A stretch of DNA of 64,000 nt, from the NCBI GenBank assembly GCA_020692325.1, contig JAIMKR010000005.1, positions 38,958 through 102,957 on the forward strand. The letters are read 5' to 3'. Source of the DNA: Desulfocurvus sp. (GTDB taxonomy: Bacteria; Desulfobacterota; Desulfovibrionia; Desulfovibrionales; Desulfovibrionaceae). The position numbers and the translations under genes are program-made. This document shows, in pieces, positions 29,717-38,575 of this stretch (position 1 is the stretch's first letter; the number at the start of each line of letters is the position of its first letter). The notes under the pieces were generated by a model. That model did no database searches. It was not told the DNA's origin and worked only from the letters and a program-made list of their open reading frames with translations.

Positions 29717-31252
29717 ATTGTCACAACTTCTATGAAGTAGTGCATAACAATCCGGCTGACAAGCACAAAAGCGGGCCGCGTCCGTGACCGTTGCCGCACG
29801 GCTGGCGGACCGGAAGCGTCGGCCTGCCGTGTGTTCGGGCGTTTCTTCCCTTTCCCCATGTCGTCCGGGTGCGGGCCTAGCGAATGGCTGTGGCCGATGG
29901 GACGTATCGGCGGAGACGATCGGCCTCCCGTTCCTTCGTTGTGCCCCCCATCCACGGCGTCGCGTCCATTCCGCCTTTCGAGACGGGACGCGCGGCTGGA
30001 GCCGGTCGTTTCAACCTCTGCTGCGCACAGTGTTCGGGAAGGACGCTTGGGGGCGCCTCGTTTCTCTTCCCCCCATGAGCGTGGTGAAGGCCTGCGGCCG
30101 ATGCCTCATGGTGGCGCGCGTTTGGGTTTGCGGACAGTCGGGGTTGCCAGCGTGCGATTTGCTTGGTCGGGCCTTGGGAGGGGCCGGACTGGATGGATTG
30201 AGTCCGGGGCGCGGTGTTCGAAGTGGGCGACGCGCATTCGGCCCGGCCGGGCATTGGACGTGGCGCATCGGCTTCGGCGTTTTGAACCCGGGGCGTGGCG
30301 CGTGTTCGATGTGAGAGCGTTCCTCCGGCGGCGGCTCCGCCAGGCACCACTGCGGTCAGCTTCGCCTGCTCAAACCAAAGCGCCAGGGAGGCGTTCCACG
30401 CGGAAAGCCTCCGCCGGGCGCGTTCGTGCAATGGGACAACGTTCGGCAGGTCGAAGCGGACGCCGGAGGAACAATGCCCGGCGATTCGGGGGACTGGTCC
30501 GGTCGGAAGGAGGGCGCAATGCCCCGGTAAAAGTCTTTGCACTGACCACGCGACCGGTTTCGCCTCGATTTTTCCCGCTTCCGGCGTCGCGCGTCGTCCG
30601 TGAAACCTGTCCCGGTGGCGTGGCCGTGTGGTGGGAAACGGCGGAATCTAAAAACGTATCAATCTGATATTACAGAAGCATTGCGGTGGGGTCAGCGGAA
30701 TGCGCGTGGAGGGGAAAATTCGCGGAGGCACAAACGAAATCGGCTTCCCATGGGACCGTCCCAGGGGAAGCCGCTTTCAGCAAAGGAAGGAAGGATGATC
30801 AGGATAGAGCAAGAGCCGGGCCAAAGTCCGCGATGTGATGATTATATTTTAAAAGTTTAATTATAACAGAATGTTAGAATGAAATGGTCGAATAGCATCT
30901 TCGACCAGCGACCCGATTTGGCCTGAAATCGGTTAAAGTTTTTAAACCGGATTCCCGCTTATGGCCGGATGCCGGCCTTCGCCGGTTCAAGGATTTATAC
31001 GGGGTGCGACGCCCCTCCCCGGAGGCGGATCGCATGGCCTGAAAAAAATGCATTCGCGTCCGGCCATGGGAAAAGTGAAGGGTGGTCGACGGGCGTGCAT
31101 AGCGTCTCCGGCCGGAGCGTGTCGTCGCCTGTGCAGGGACGCCGAAAGGGAAACGGCTTTGGACGACGATAGCGTGAAACGGCTGGCTGCGACGTCGGGG
31201 ATGGACTCCCCAGCAAGGAGCGCGTGGGAAAGGGCGGTCGTCGGACTCGGAC
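29717..31252. other. 1.5-kb region without a convincing gene
   Basis: Long open frames here lack ribosome binding sites, family similarity and consistent third-position bias, and are Arg-rich in several frames at once. Composition shifts from GC-rich (29780-30650) to AT-rich (30830-30960). One clear structure is the stem at 30741-30773 (CGGCTTCCC ... GGGAAGCCG), without a T-run. I found no tRNA here. Confidence 0.4.
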
Positions 31253-31274
31253 CTATGCGTTGCGAACGCATCGT
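31253..31274. repeat. Left attachment site core (attL)
   Basis: 22 bp identical to 60455-60476. Its centre, ATGCG-TTGCGAA-CGCAT, is an inverted repeat with a 7-nt spacer, the layout expected for a tyrosine-recombinase core in a tRNA anticodon arm. Confidence 0.85.
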
Positions 31275-31408
31275 TCTAGCCTTTTCGACAAAATCCTAAC
31301 CAATTTAATAACGCTTTGTTTTCTATTATTACACATATTAATTCGGAGCATTAAAGCGTCTTTAACCCATAGGTCGTTTACTCAAATTCAATCAAGTTTG
31401 ACCTGCGT

Positions 31409-31427
31409 GTTAGGAATAGGTTAGGAA
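31409..31427. repeat. Integrase arm-type repeat, left
   Basis: A 19-bp sequence containing two GTTAGGA units, identical to 60358-60376. An inverted unit (TCCTAACC) also lies at about 31293-31300. Such repeats near the ends and integrase gene are typical arm-binding sites. Confidence 0.6.
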
Positions 31428-31495
31428 TTTTGAGGGATGAAAACCTATGCGTTGCTTATGCAAACAGGCCAACGGGACACCAGAGGGAGGCGAAA

Positions 31496-32698
31496 ATGGC
31501 GACCAAATACCACGTGGTGGACTCCGGACGCTGGCCCGGCGTGTACAACTACGAAAGCTCTGAGAGGCGTTTCCAGGGCAAGCCTGACGTCTGCTATGTC
31601 GTCGCCTACCGGCTGGATCGCAAACTGCGCTGGGAAAAGGTCGGCTGGAAGTCCGAGGGCTACACACCTCAGGTGGCGGCGGAAATCCGCGCCGGCCGCA
31701 TGAAACAGATTCGCCATGGCGAAGAGGTTAAGACTTCCAAAGAGATCCAGCGCGAGAAGCGCCAAGCCAACCGGAGCATCGACGACATCGCCGCAGCCTA
31801 TTTCGAGTCAAAGAAGGGGCAACGCTGGCGGCGAATCGATGAAAACCGCTACAAGAAGCACATAGCTCCATTCCTTGGTCAGAAGACCGTCAAGACGCTC
31901 TGTAGCCTGGACGTGGCCAGAGTGAAACAGGATATGAAGGAGCTCTCCGCCGCGTCCATCTGGGGAGCTCTGGAGATACTGAGGCGTGTGGTGAACTATG
32001 GGGCCAAGGTCGGCATGTGCCCGCGCTTGGCCTTTGTCATTGAGATGCCCAAGAAGGATAACGAGGTGGTGGAATATCTAACGCCTGAAGAGGCTGCCCG
32101 CCTTCTCCACGTGCTTGAGTGCTGGCCCTCGCAAGATGTCGCGCGCATGCTCAAGCTCGCCATGTTCACCGGCATGCGCCGGGGTGAGATATTCAAGCTC
32201 CAGGACAGAGATCTAGACTTTCTTGCAGGCCTCATCACTATCCGGTCTCCGAAGGGTGGCAAGACTGTTTCAATTCCCTTGAACCCGGTCGCACGCGACA
32301 TTTTGGAAGCTCAGCAGGTTTGGCGCGACGAGCACTTCCCCGATAGTCCCTATCTCTTCCCTGGCAAAGGCGGAGAGCTGCGCACGGACTCCACCGCTGT
32401 GGACCGTATCAAGCTAGCGGCAGAATTGCCCAAGACCTTCCGAATATTCCACGGGCTACGACACCACTATGCCGTGACACTGGCCAACTCAGGCAAGGTC
32501 ACGCTCGATATGATCGGCGAACTCCTGACGCACAAGAGCGCGGCCATGACAAAGCGCTATGGACAATTTCTACCTGGCACGATCAAAGATGCCGGGAATC
32601 TTGCCGCGAAATTGATCCAGGCGGCTGCTCAAGTTCAAGCGACTCCGGTGATCAAGCGGCAGCAGACCACCGGACACGGGCATAATGACAAATACTAA
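31496..32698 (+). CDS. Site-specific tyrosine recombinase (phage-type integrase)
   Basis: 400 aa. N-terminal arm-binding-like region, SAM-like core-binding domain (SIDDIAAAYFESKKG ... LCSLDVARVKQDM), then the catalytic domain with Arg in FTGMRRGEIF (about 226), HGLRHH (about 319-324) and the nucleophile Tyr in TKRYGQF (about 354). GGGAGG before the ATG at 31496 decides the start. It lies 220 bp inside attL, as expected for the enzyme that integrated the island into a tRNA-type target. Confidence 0.95.
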   Translation: MATKYHVVDSGRWPGVYNYESSERRFQGKPDVCYVVAYRLDRKLRWEKVGWKSEGYTPQVAAEIRAGRMKQIRHGEEVKTSKEIQREKRQANRSIDDIAAAYFESKKGQRWRRIDENRYKKHIAPFLGQKTVKTLCSLDVARVKQDMKELSAASIWGALEILRRVVNYGAKVGMCPRLAFVIEMPKKDNEVVEYLTPEEAARLLHVLECWPSQDVARMLKLAMFTGMRRGEIFKLQDRDLDFLAGLITIRSPKGGKTVSIPLNPVARDILEAQQVWRDEHFPDSPYLFPGKGGELRTDSTAVDRIKLAAELPKTFRIFHGLRHHYAVTLANSGKVTLDMIGELLTHKSAAMTKRYGQFLPGTIKDAGNLAAKLIQAAAQVQATPVIKRQQTTGHGHNDKY

Positions 32699-32749
32699 GA
32701 TCAGCGCAATGGGCATATTCTAACCAGATGATATCACACAGGGGAATTC

Positions 32750-33649
32750 ATGAGTCGCAGCGATGATGACGACAATGTGTGTGAAATAAGAAATTCTAAA
32801 ATTATGTCGTTTTACGAGTTCTGGTCATGGCAATACAGCAGAAGAAATCATCATGTCATCACGTTGTGTAATAAATTACAAGAGTTAATCAGAAACAAAG
32901 AGGCAAAGGCAAAGGATACGACCATCGGTCATGAATCGGATCAAAGTAGATTATCATATGAGATATTCCGTTTATCTAGTAAAATTTTTGACATCGCGCA
33001 CTACACTTGGCAGGACTTGCTCGACGTTGATGCACCGAGCGATCGCGTATTGCACGATATTTGCACAGGCGAAGATTACGCAGGCGAAGTTCTGAGGCAA
33101 CTCAATGGCACTCGTCTTTACAGTACAACGGCTGTCTTTGATAAGGGTATTGTCACGCAACATGTCGTCCGCAGATGCTTTGAATTCTTCACGGATCTGA
33201 ACGACGTCGGGAGGCAGTGCATAACGTTTGATCCACTGAGCCCAGTGGACGAATTAGTCAATGACTTTCGACGAATCGCATGCCTCGCCAAGTGCAGGGC
33301 TTTGGGGAAACATCCCTTTTCAGGCTGCCGGGCGACATGCGAGAATGGCGCAACCTGCCAATACGAGGGCGATCCCGGTGCGGACAAAATCGTTGGACAA
33401 ATCATGGCCAACGAAAACGTCGCGTTCGATCCAGATAAACCCCAACCGCGGGCGGTCGGCGTGTGGTTATGGGAGTATGCAGACGCAAACGCCTGCCCCA
33501 TCGCGGAAGCGATTCGCGCACTGAAAGCAACACATGGCGAGACGCTACGCCACCTGGGATATGCCCGAACCGACGACCGCGTCTTTCGTAGTTTTTACCG
33601 GCACACCGCCGCGTGTATCGCCGCCTGTGAAGTCTTGAGCTTCAAATAG
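32750..33649 (+). CDS. Hypothetical protein of the island (299 aa), Cys-rich C-terminal half
   Basis: AGGGGAA lies before the ATG at 32750. The N-terminal third is AT-rich and charged, the rest closer to host composition. Notable features: several helices (RLSYEIFRLSSKIFDIAHY), a Cys cluster CLAKCRALGKHPFSGC followed by CENGATCQ that could bind a metal, and a helical C-terminus. I recognise no family. It follows the integrase by 50 bp in the same direction, a position often taken by accessory or defence genes in islands. Confidence 0.6.
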   Translation: MSRSDDDDNVCEIRNSKIMSFYEFWSWQYSRRNHHVITLCNKLQELIRNKEAKAKDTTIGHESDQSRLSYEIFRLSSKIFDIAHYTWQDLLDVDAPSDRVLHDICTGEDYAGEVLRQLNGTRLYSTTAVFDKGIVTQHVVRRCFEFFTDLNDVGRQCITFDPLSPVDELVNDFRRIACLAKCRALGKHPFSGCRATCENGATCQYEGDPGADKIVGQIMANENVAFDPDKPQPRAVGVWLWEYADANACPIAEAIRALKATHGETLRHLGYARTDDRVFRSFYRHTAACIAACEVLSFK

Positions 33650-33816
33650 ACTTCCATCCCGCCCGCCCCCTCACGGCGAGTCGGACCAGGACATCCCCCC
33701 GCTTCCGAGCGGATGCCGGACTTGCGTTTTGTGGCATCCGTGACGGCCCGCCGCTCCTATCCTATTCAAAGCGGAAATCCCATTACGCCCCAGCAAGGGG
33801 CTTAGGAGTTCCGCCA

Positions 33817-33928
33817 ATGACCAAGACGCTTAATACCCACGAGGCTGCGGCCTTCCTCAATCTTTCCGCAGGAACCCTTGAAGTCTGGCGCTGCACCGGG
33901 CGAGGTCCGAGGTACGCCAAGCCCGGTC
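33817..33928 (+). pseudogene. AlpA/excisionase-like HTH gene, truncated stub
   Basis: AGGAG 8 nt before the ATG at 33817 starts MTKTLNTHEAAAFLNLSAGT and continues LEVWRCTGRGPRYAKPG. This is the first half of the HTH_17/AlpA-type DNA-binding domain. Family similarity stops at about residue 37, just before the expected RRVRY stretch. The frame then runs into unrelated sequence because a phage gene fragment is joined here. Confidence 0.6.
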
Positions 33929-34357
33929 ATGCGCGTCATTCAGGGCGACATGGAGCGGGCGGTGGAGAAGAATTTCCAAAGCGAGGGGCGGCCGGCCTGG
34001 CTGGGGCTCGCGCCTGGAACCATCGCCGGCCGCGTGGCCGAGGGCACCTGGCCGGGCAAGATACTCCAGCGCAGCGGCCAGCTGGCCAGTAGCATAGAGG
34101 GCCGGTCCGACGCCACCAGCGCCACGGTGGGCACCAATTTAAAGTACGCCGCCATCCAGCAGCTGGGCGGCAAGACCAAGGCCCACACCATTACCGCGCG
34201 CAAGGCCAAGTTCCTGCACTTCGGTGGCGTGTTCCGCCGCTCGGTCCACCACCCCGGCTCCAAGATTCCCGCCCGGCCCTTCCTCGCGCTGGACCATGAC
34301 GACGAAAGACAGATCCAAGAGGACGTGCTGGCGTTTCTAACCGGGCGGCTGGGCTGA
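33929..34357 (+). pseudogene. Phage virion morphogenesis protein (Mu gpG-like), N-terminally truncated
   Basis: The frame from 33929 shows the C-terminal part of the gpG / tail-completion family: GRPAWLGLAPGTIAGRV, ILQRSGQLASSI, TVGTNLKYAAIQQLGG and the end IPARPFLALDHDDE. The N-terminal part, including the usual domain start, is missing. It is joined out of frame to the AlpA-like stub, which indicates a deletion between two prophage genes. Confidence 0.7.
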
Positions 34358-34540
34358 GCCTTTAGGCTGCCCCGTTGCTTTTTCAGCCAATTTGCCGCAG
34401 GAATAACGATATGTTCGCGCCAATTTCCAGGCGCACAATCGTGACGTTTCGAGGTCCGCGATGCACTGTTGCAAATGCGAAAAGTACAAATGGAATGATC
34501 CGCAACCTGTCGAGTATGTGGACGAGGGAGGTTATAAAAT

Positions 34541-35659
34541 ATGATTTGCAACAAATGCATAGAACTTCACTGGCCTATAAGGCAAAAAGCGTTAAACGAT
34601 GGCCTATGCATATTCCATACTAGTAGAGAAAATAAAGCATGCGATGTCAAAACATTCAATGCAAAATTTTTTGATTTATTTTCTGCATATGTTTCCGGTG
34701 GTGTGAGAGGCAAGACGTATAGACAATATAATTTTGATGGCATAATATTCCCTGGTGATATTGTATTCTTTGCATATTTTCAAAAAGTCGCAAGAAAACC
34801 GCAGATATCATTTAAACACTGTATATATTATGGATTTTCAGATTTTTCAAACGTTGTATTCCACAATAGTGTAATGTTTACAGGATCAAAGTTTTATTCT
34901 GCATCATACTTTACGAACGCGGTTTTTTTGGAAAATGCTAATTTTTTTGACTGCAAATTTAATGATGTTGCATTATTTAAAAACACAATTGTCAATAAAA
35001 AACTAAACTTGGCAAGAATACATGCAAAGAGAAACATGGTGCATATTGACGGTATCGACGAGGATTCAGTTTCAAAAATCATGTTTGACCCTAGTGAGGT
35101 GGATGCAATACAATTTTCTATTCAGAAATGGCCTGAAAATCTTTACGTTGAGCGTAGAGCAAAAGATTATTTTATAAAATCTGAAACATTATACAGATGC
35201 CTGAAACAAAAAGCTGCAACTGAGCACGATCAACGCATGGTTTCGCATTGGCATTACCGCGAGAAGATGATGGCCCTGGCGCAGTTGCAGGGGGGGGCGG
35301 TGTGGAAGCCGTGGAAAAGTATCACATGGTGGTACTACTGTTGCAGTGGTTTTGGGGAAGACCCTAAGCGAGCCATTAAGTTTTTTGCGGGCATATTTTT
35401 TGCCGCGTTCCTAGTTCTTTGCGGCTTCAAACTTTGGGAGACCGGATGGAGTCCGTACCCAGACTGGAACAAATTTTTTGAGATTTTTGCTGAGACGCTC
35501 GCCCTCATTCCTTTGGTTAAGTCCGGGGCCGTCGCCGATCCGAGTAAAGTCAGCCTAATTGTCCCCATCAAGAGATTCGTTGTCAGCCTCATGCAAATCC
35601 CCGTCTCCGTCCAAATCGCCCTTTTCGCCTTCGCCCTGCGCAACCGCTTCAGGCGCTAA
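34541..35659 (+). CDS. Pentapeptide-repeat-like protein with C-terminal membrane domain
   Basis: 372 aa. The N-terminus has C-N-K-C ... C-I-F-H, a possible zinc site. Residues about 85-150 contain degenerate pentapeptide repeats with Phe at every fifth position (FSDFSNVVFHNSVMF, GSKFYSASYFTNAVF, LENANFFDCKF). A helical linker follows (RAKDYFIKSETLYRCLKQKA) and then membrane segments at about 283-303 and 345-365. GGGAGG lies 9 nt before the ATG. The first two thirds are strongly AT-rich, the last third GC-rich, which signals a composite or recently acquired gene. It resembles orphan pentapeptide membrane proteins of islands; a membrane-acting effector role is a guess. Confidence 0.7.
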   Translation: MICNKCIELHWPIRQKALNDGLCIFHTSRENKACDVKTFNAKFFDLFSAYVSGGVRGKTYRQYNFDGIIFPGDIVFFAYFQKVARKPQISFKHCIYYGFSDFSNVVFHNSVMFTGSKFYSASYFTNAVFLENANFFDCKFNDVALFKNTIVNKKLNLARIHAKRNMVHIDGIDEDSVSKIMFDPSEVDAIQFSIQKWPENLYVERRAKDYFIKSETLYRCLKQKAATEHDQRMVSHWHYREKMMALAQLQGGAVWKPWKSITWWYYCCSGFGEDPKRAIKFFAGIFFAAFLVLCGFKLWETGWSPYPDWNKFFEIFAETLALIPLVKSGAVADPSKVSLIVPIKRFVVSLMQIPVSVQIALFAFALRNRFRR

Positions 35660-35899
35660 GGGCAGGCTTCCGGCCCATGGCTAGCTGAAAACCATTAAAC
35701 ACGCTGTTAAACGCTCCTGACGCATTTTTAACGCCCCTTGCGCGCTCGATCGCCTCCCAACAGGACGGGGCTTGCAACCCTTTCCGCTTTCGGCATAGGG
35801 TCGCCGCGCCCTCCCTCCGATAAGAAATTCCCCGGGAATCTTACTCCCCCGGACATTTGCCCGCGTTATGCCGCACCGTGCCATCGCGCATGATGCGGC

Positions 35900-36118
35900 C
35901 ATGAAGACACCCGCACCCATCCACATCTTCGGGCAGGCCGACACACGGACGTCAGTGGCAAGACGCTGTCGTTCGGCGAGGCAGACCTGGACGGCCGGGA
36001 GGCGGAGATCAGGACGCTGCTCGCCAAGCGCGTGAGCAAGGCCAGTCTGGCGCGTATTCTGGACGTCTCGCCGCCGACGCTCTCCCGCTTTATCAAGTCG
36101 CGCAAGATCGTGCTGTAG
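35900..36118 (+). pseudogene. Small HTH protein, frameshifted
   Basis: An ATG at 35900 starts MKTPAPIHIFGQAD. One base must be shifted around 35940 to continue as GKTLSFGEADLDGREAEIR and then KASLARILDVSPPTLSRFIK, ending at the TAG at 36118. The last part is a resolvase/Hin-type helix-turn-helix. It looks like a broken phage or recombinase-related regulator. Confidence 0.45.
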
Positions 36119-36220
36119 GCCGCCAAGGCGCGGGGAAGCTGATGCTCTCCCTAGAGCATCCCGATCGGTTGCGCCCGGCATGACGATTGGGCTTGGCGCG
36201 GGCGGCGCGCAGACATAAAA

Positions 36221-36292
36221 AAGGCTCCCCGAGGCTTGGCGACAGGTCCCGGCTGCAATTGCCGGGGGTGACCAAGGCGGGGAGCGCTGAGG
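36221..36292 (-). ncRNA. Structured RNA element ending in a T-run (candidate small RNA)
   Basis: On the - strand an outer stem GCTCCCCG/CGGGGAGC encloses CTTGG/CCAAG and an inner GC-rich hairpin around CCCCCGGC-AATTGCA-GCCGGG. It is followed immediately by TTTTTTAT. No gene lies upstream on that strand to be terminated, so this may be a small RNA or the terminator of one that starts in the 36292-36430 interval, antisense to the hsdM leader. It could also simply be a terminator left from a lost gene. Confidence 0.4.
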
Positions 36293-36439
36293 TGGAATTT
36301 ATATAGCCAACGTCCCCTGCACAGTCAAACACGCAGCCTGCGGTACTGCCCTCCCTCCCTTGAATCCCGCACGGAAAACCGATATCCTGAAGGCGGGACA
36401 GCCCATTCGTCCCCATCCCCCAAGATTTCAGGAAGTGCC

Positions 36440-38575
36440 ATGACCTCCGAGACCCACACCCAACTCGCCAACTTCATCTGGAGCATCTGCAACCTGCTGC
36501 GCGGCCCGTACAAGCGCAACGAGTACCGCAAGGTCATCCTGCCGCTGACCGTGCTGCGCCGCTTCGACTGTCTGCTGGCGCCCACGAAAAAAAACGTCCT
36601 CAAGGTGCACAAGACCAACAAGGAACGCCAGGAAAGCGTGTTGATTCCGATGCTGACTAACGCTTCCGGCTACTCCTTCTATAACCTTTCAAAACTCGAC
36701 TTTCCCCGCCTGCTTGACGACCCGAACCAGCTGGCCGCCAACCTCGTCAGCTACATAAACGCCTTTTCGCCCAACGTGCGCACCATTATGGAGCGGTTCA
36801 AAATCGAGGCCGAAATCGAGCGGATGGCGGAAAAGGACATCCTGTTCAACGTCATCAAGGAGTTCTGCGACCCGCGCCTGGACCTTTCGACCGAGCACGT
36901 GGACAACCTGCAAATGGGCTACGTGTTCGAGGAGCTCATCCGCATCGGGTCGGAGCAGGCCAACGAGGAGGCCGGCGAGCACTTCACCCCGCGCGAAGTC
37001 ATCAAGCTCATGGTGAACCTGTTGCTTTCGCCCGAGGAAGACCTGCACCGTCCCCACGTGGTCAAAAAAATTTATGACCCGGCCTGCGGCACCGGCGGCA
37101 TGCTCTCCGTGGCCGAGGGATTCATCCGCTCTCAGAACGCCGCCTCCCATCCCATCCTTTTCGGCCAGGACGTGAACGACGAGGCCTGGGCCGTGTGCAC
37201 ATCGGACATGCTCATCAAGGGTGAGAGCGCGGAGAACGTCCGCCTGGGCGACACGTTCACCCAGGACCGTTTCACCATCGACGAGCATGACCGCAAGTGG
37301 ACCTTCGACTACATGCTGGCCAACCCGCCCTTTGGCGTGGAGTGGAAGAATCAGCAGAAAGTCATCGAGGCTGAGCGCAAAAGCCTTGGATATGCCGGCC
37401 GCTTCGGCGCGGGCACCCCGCGCATCAACGACGGCGCGCTGCTCTTTCTGCAGCACATGCTTTCCAAAATGCAGCCCCCGGCGGACGGCGGCAGCCGCAT
37501 CGGCATCGTGTTCAACGGCTCGCCCCTGTTCACCGGTGACGCCGGCAGCGGCGAGAGCGAAATCCGCCGGTGGATTCTCGAAAACGACTGGCTGGAGGCC
37601 ATAGTGGCCCTGCCGGACCAGCTCTTCTACAACACCGGCATCTCCACCTACATCTGGGTGCTCACCAACCGCAAGGAGAAGCATCGCAAGGGCAGGGTCC
37701 AGCTCATCGACGCCCGGCGGTTCTTCATCAAGATGAAGAAGAGCCTGGGCAACAAGCGCAACAAAATCGCCGAGGGCGTGGACAACGAGCCCGACCACAT
37801 CGGCGACATCACCCGCATTTACGGCGAATTCCTGGACGACGCGACGCACACCTTCGAAAACGGAACGCGCCAGACGCTCGCCGTCGGCAAAATCTTCGAC
37901 AACGAGGACTTCGGCTACCGCAAGATCACGGTGGAGCGGCCCTTGCGCCTGCGTTTTTCCGTCACGCCGGAGAGCATCGCCCGGCTCGACCAGGAAAAGG
38001 CCTTCCAGGCCCTGGCCAGCAGCGGCAAGAAAAACGAGGCGGCCCGCCAGGCCGATATTGCGGAGGGCCGCAAGCGGCAGGAGGCGTTGCGCCAAGTGCT
38101 GCACGCCCTGTTGGCCGATCACAAGGCCGCGAGCGCCAACTCGGACGGCGATGAACACGAGCTGCGCTTCATGGACCGCGAGGCGTTCGTGCTGGCCCTG
38201 GCCGACGTCGCCGGACAGCTTGGCGACCGCCTCTGCGCCACGGAGAAAAAGATGTTCGTGGCGGCGCTGGGCGAGCGCGACGAGGCCGCGGAAATCTGCC
38301 GCAACCGCGACGGCAGCCCCGAGCCGGACCCGGAGTTGCGCGACACCGAGAACGTGCCGTTGAAGCAGGACGTGGAGGAGTACTTCGCGCGCGAGGTGCT
38401 GCCCCACGTGCCCGATGCCTGGATCGACCACAGCAAGACCAAGGTCGGCTACGAGATCCCCTTCAACAGGCACTTCTACCGCTACGAGCCCCCGCGCGAG
38501 CTGGCGGACATCGAGGCGGACATCAAGGGCCTTGAGAATGAGATCATGACCCTTCTGCGCGAGGTGACGGCATGA
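36440..38575 (+). CDS. hsdM: Type I restriction-modification DNA methyltransferase (HsdM)
   Basis: 711 aa. The N-terminal HsdM helical domain (ANFIWSICNLLRGPYKRNEY) is followed by the adenine methyltransferase domain: motif I DPACGTGGM (about residue 213), and the catalytic motif IV NPPFGVEW (about 295). The long C-terminal part is helical and charged, with coiled-coil content for subunit contact. With HsdS it methylates N6-adenine in a bipartite target. GGAAG precedes the ATG. Its stop overlaps the next start by 4 nt (ATGA), beginning a tightly coupled operon. Confidence 0.96.
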   Translation: MTSETHTQLANFIWSICNLLRGPYKRNEYRKVILPLTVLRRFDCLLAPTKKNVLKVHKTNKERQESVLIPMLTNASGYSFYNLSKLDFPRLLDDPNQLAANLVSYINAFSPNVRTIMERFKIEAEIERMAEKDILFNVIKEFCDPRLDLSTEHVDNLQMGYVFEELIRIGSEQANEEAGEHFTPREVIKLMVNLLLSPEEDLHRPHVVKKIYDPACGTGGMLSVAEGFIRSQNAASHPILFGQDVNDEAWAVCTSDMLIKGESAENVRLGDTFTQDRFTIDEHDRKWTFDYMLANPPFGVEWKNQQKVIEAERKSLGYAGRFGAGTPRINDGALLFLQHMLSKMQPPADGGSRIGIVFNGSPLFTGDAGSGESEIRRWILENDWLEAIVALPDQLFYNTGISTYIWVLTNRKEKHRKGRVQLIDARRFFIKMKKSLGNKRNKIAEGVDNEPDHIGDITRIYGEFLDDATHTFENGTRQTLAVGKIFDNEDFGYRKITVERPLRLRFSVTPESIARLDQEKAFQALASSGKKNEAARQADIAEGRKRQEALRQVLHALLADHKAASANSDGDEHELRFMDREAFVLALADVAGQLGDRLCATEKKMFVAALGERDEAAEICRNRDGSPEPDPELRDTENVPLKQDVEEYFAREVLPHVPDAWIDHSKTKVGYEIPFNRHFYRYEPPRELADIEADIKGLENEIMTLLREVTA

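Noticed and set aside
29784-30667. Overlapping Arg-rich open frames left of the island
   Set aside because: Several frames are open at once, none has a ribosome binding site or recognisable sequence; typical of non-coding GC-rich DNA.
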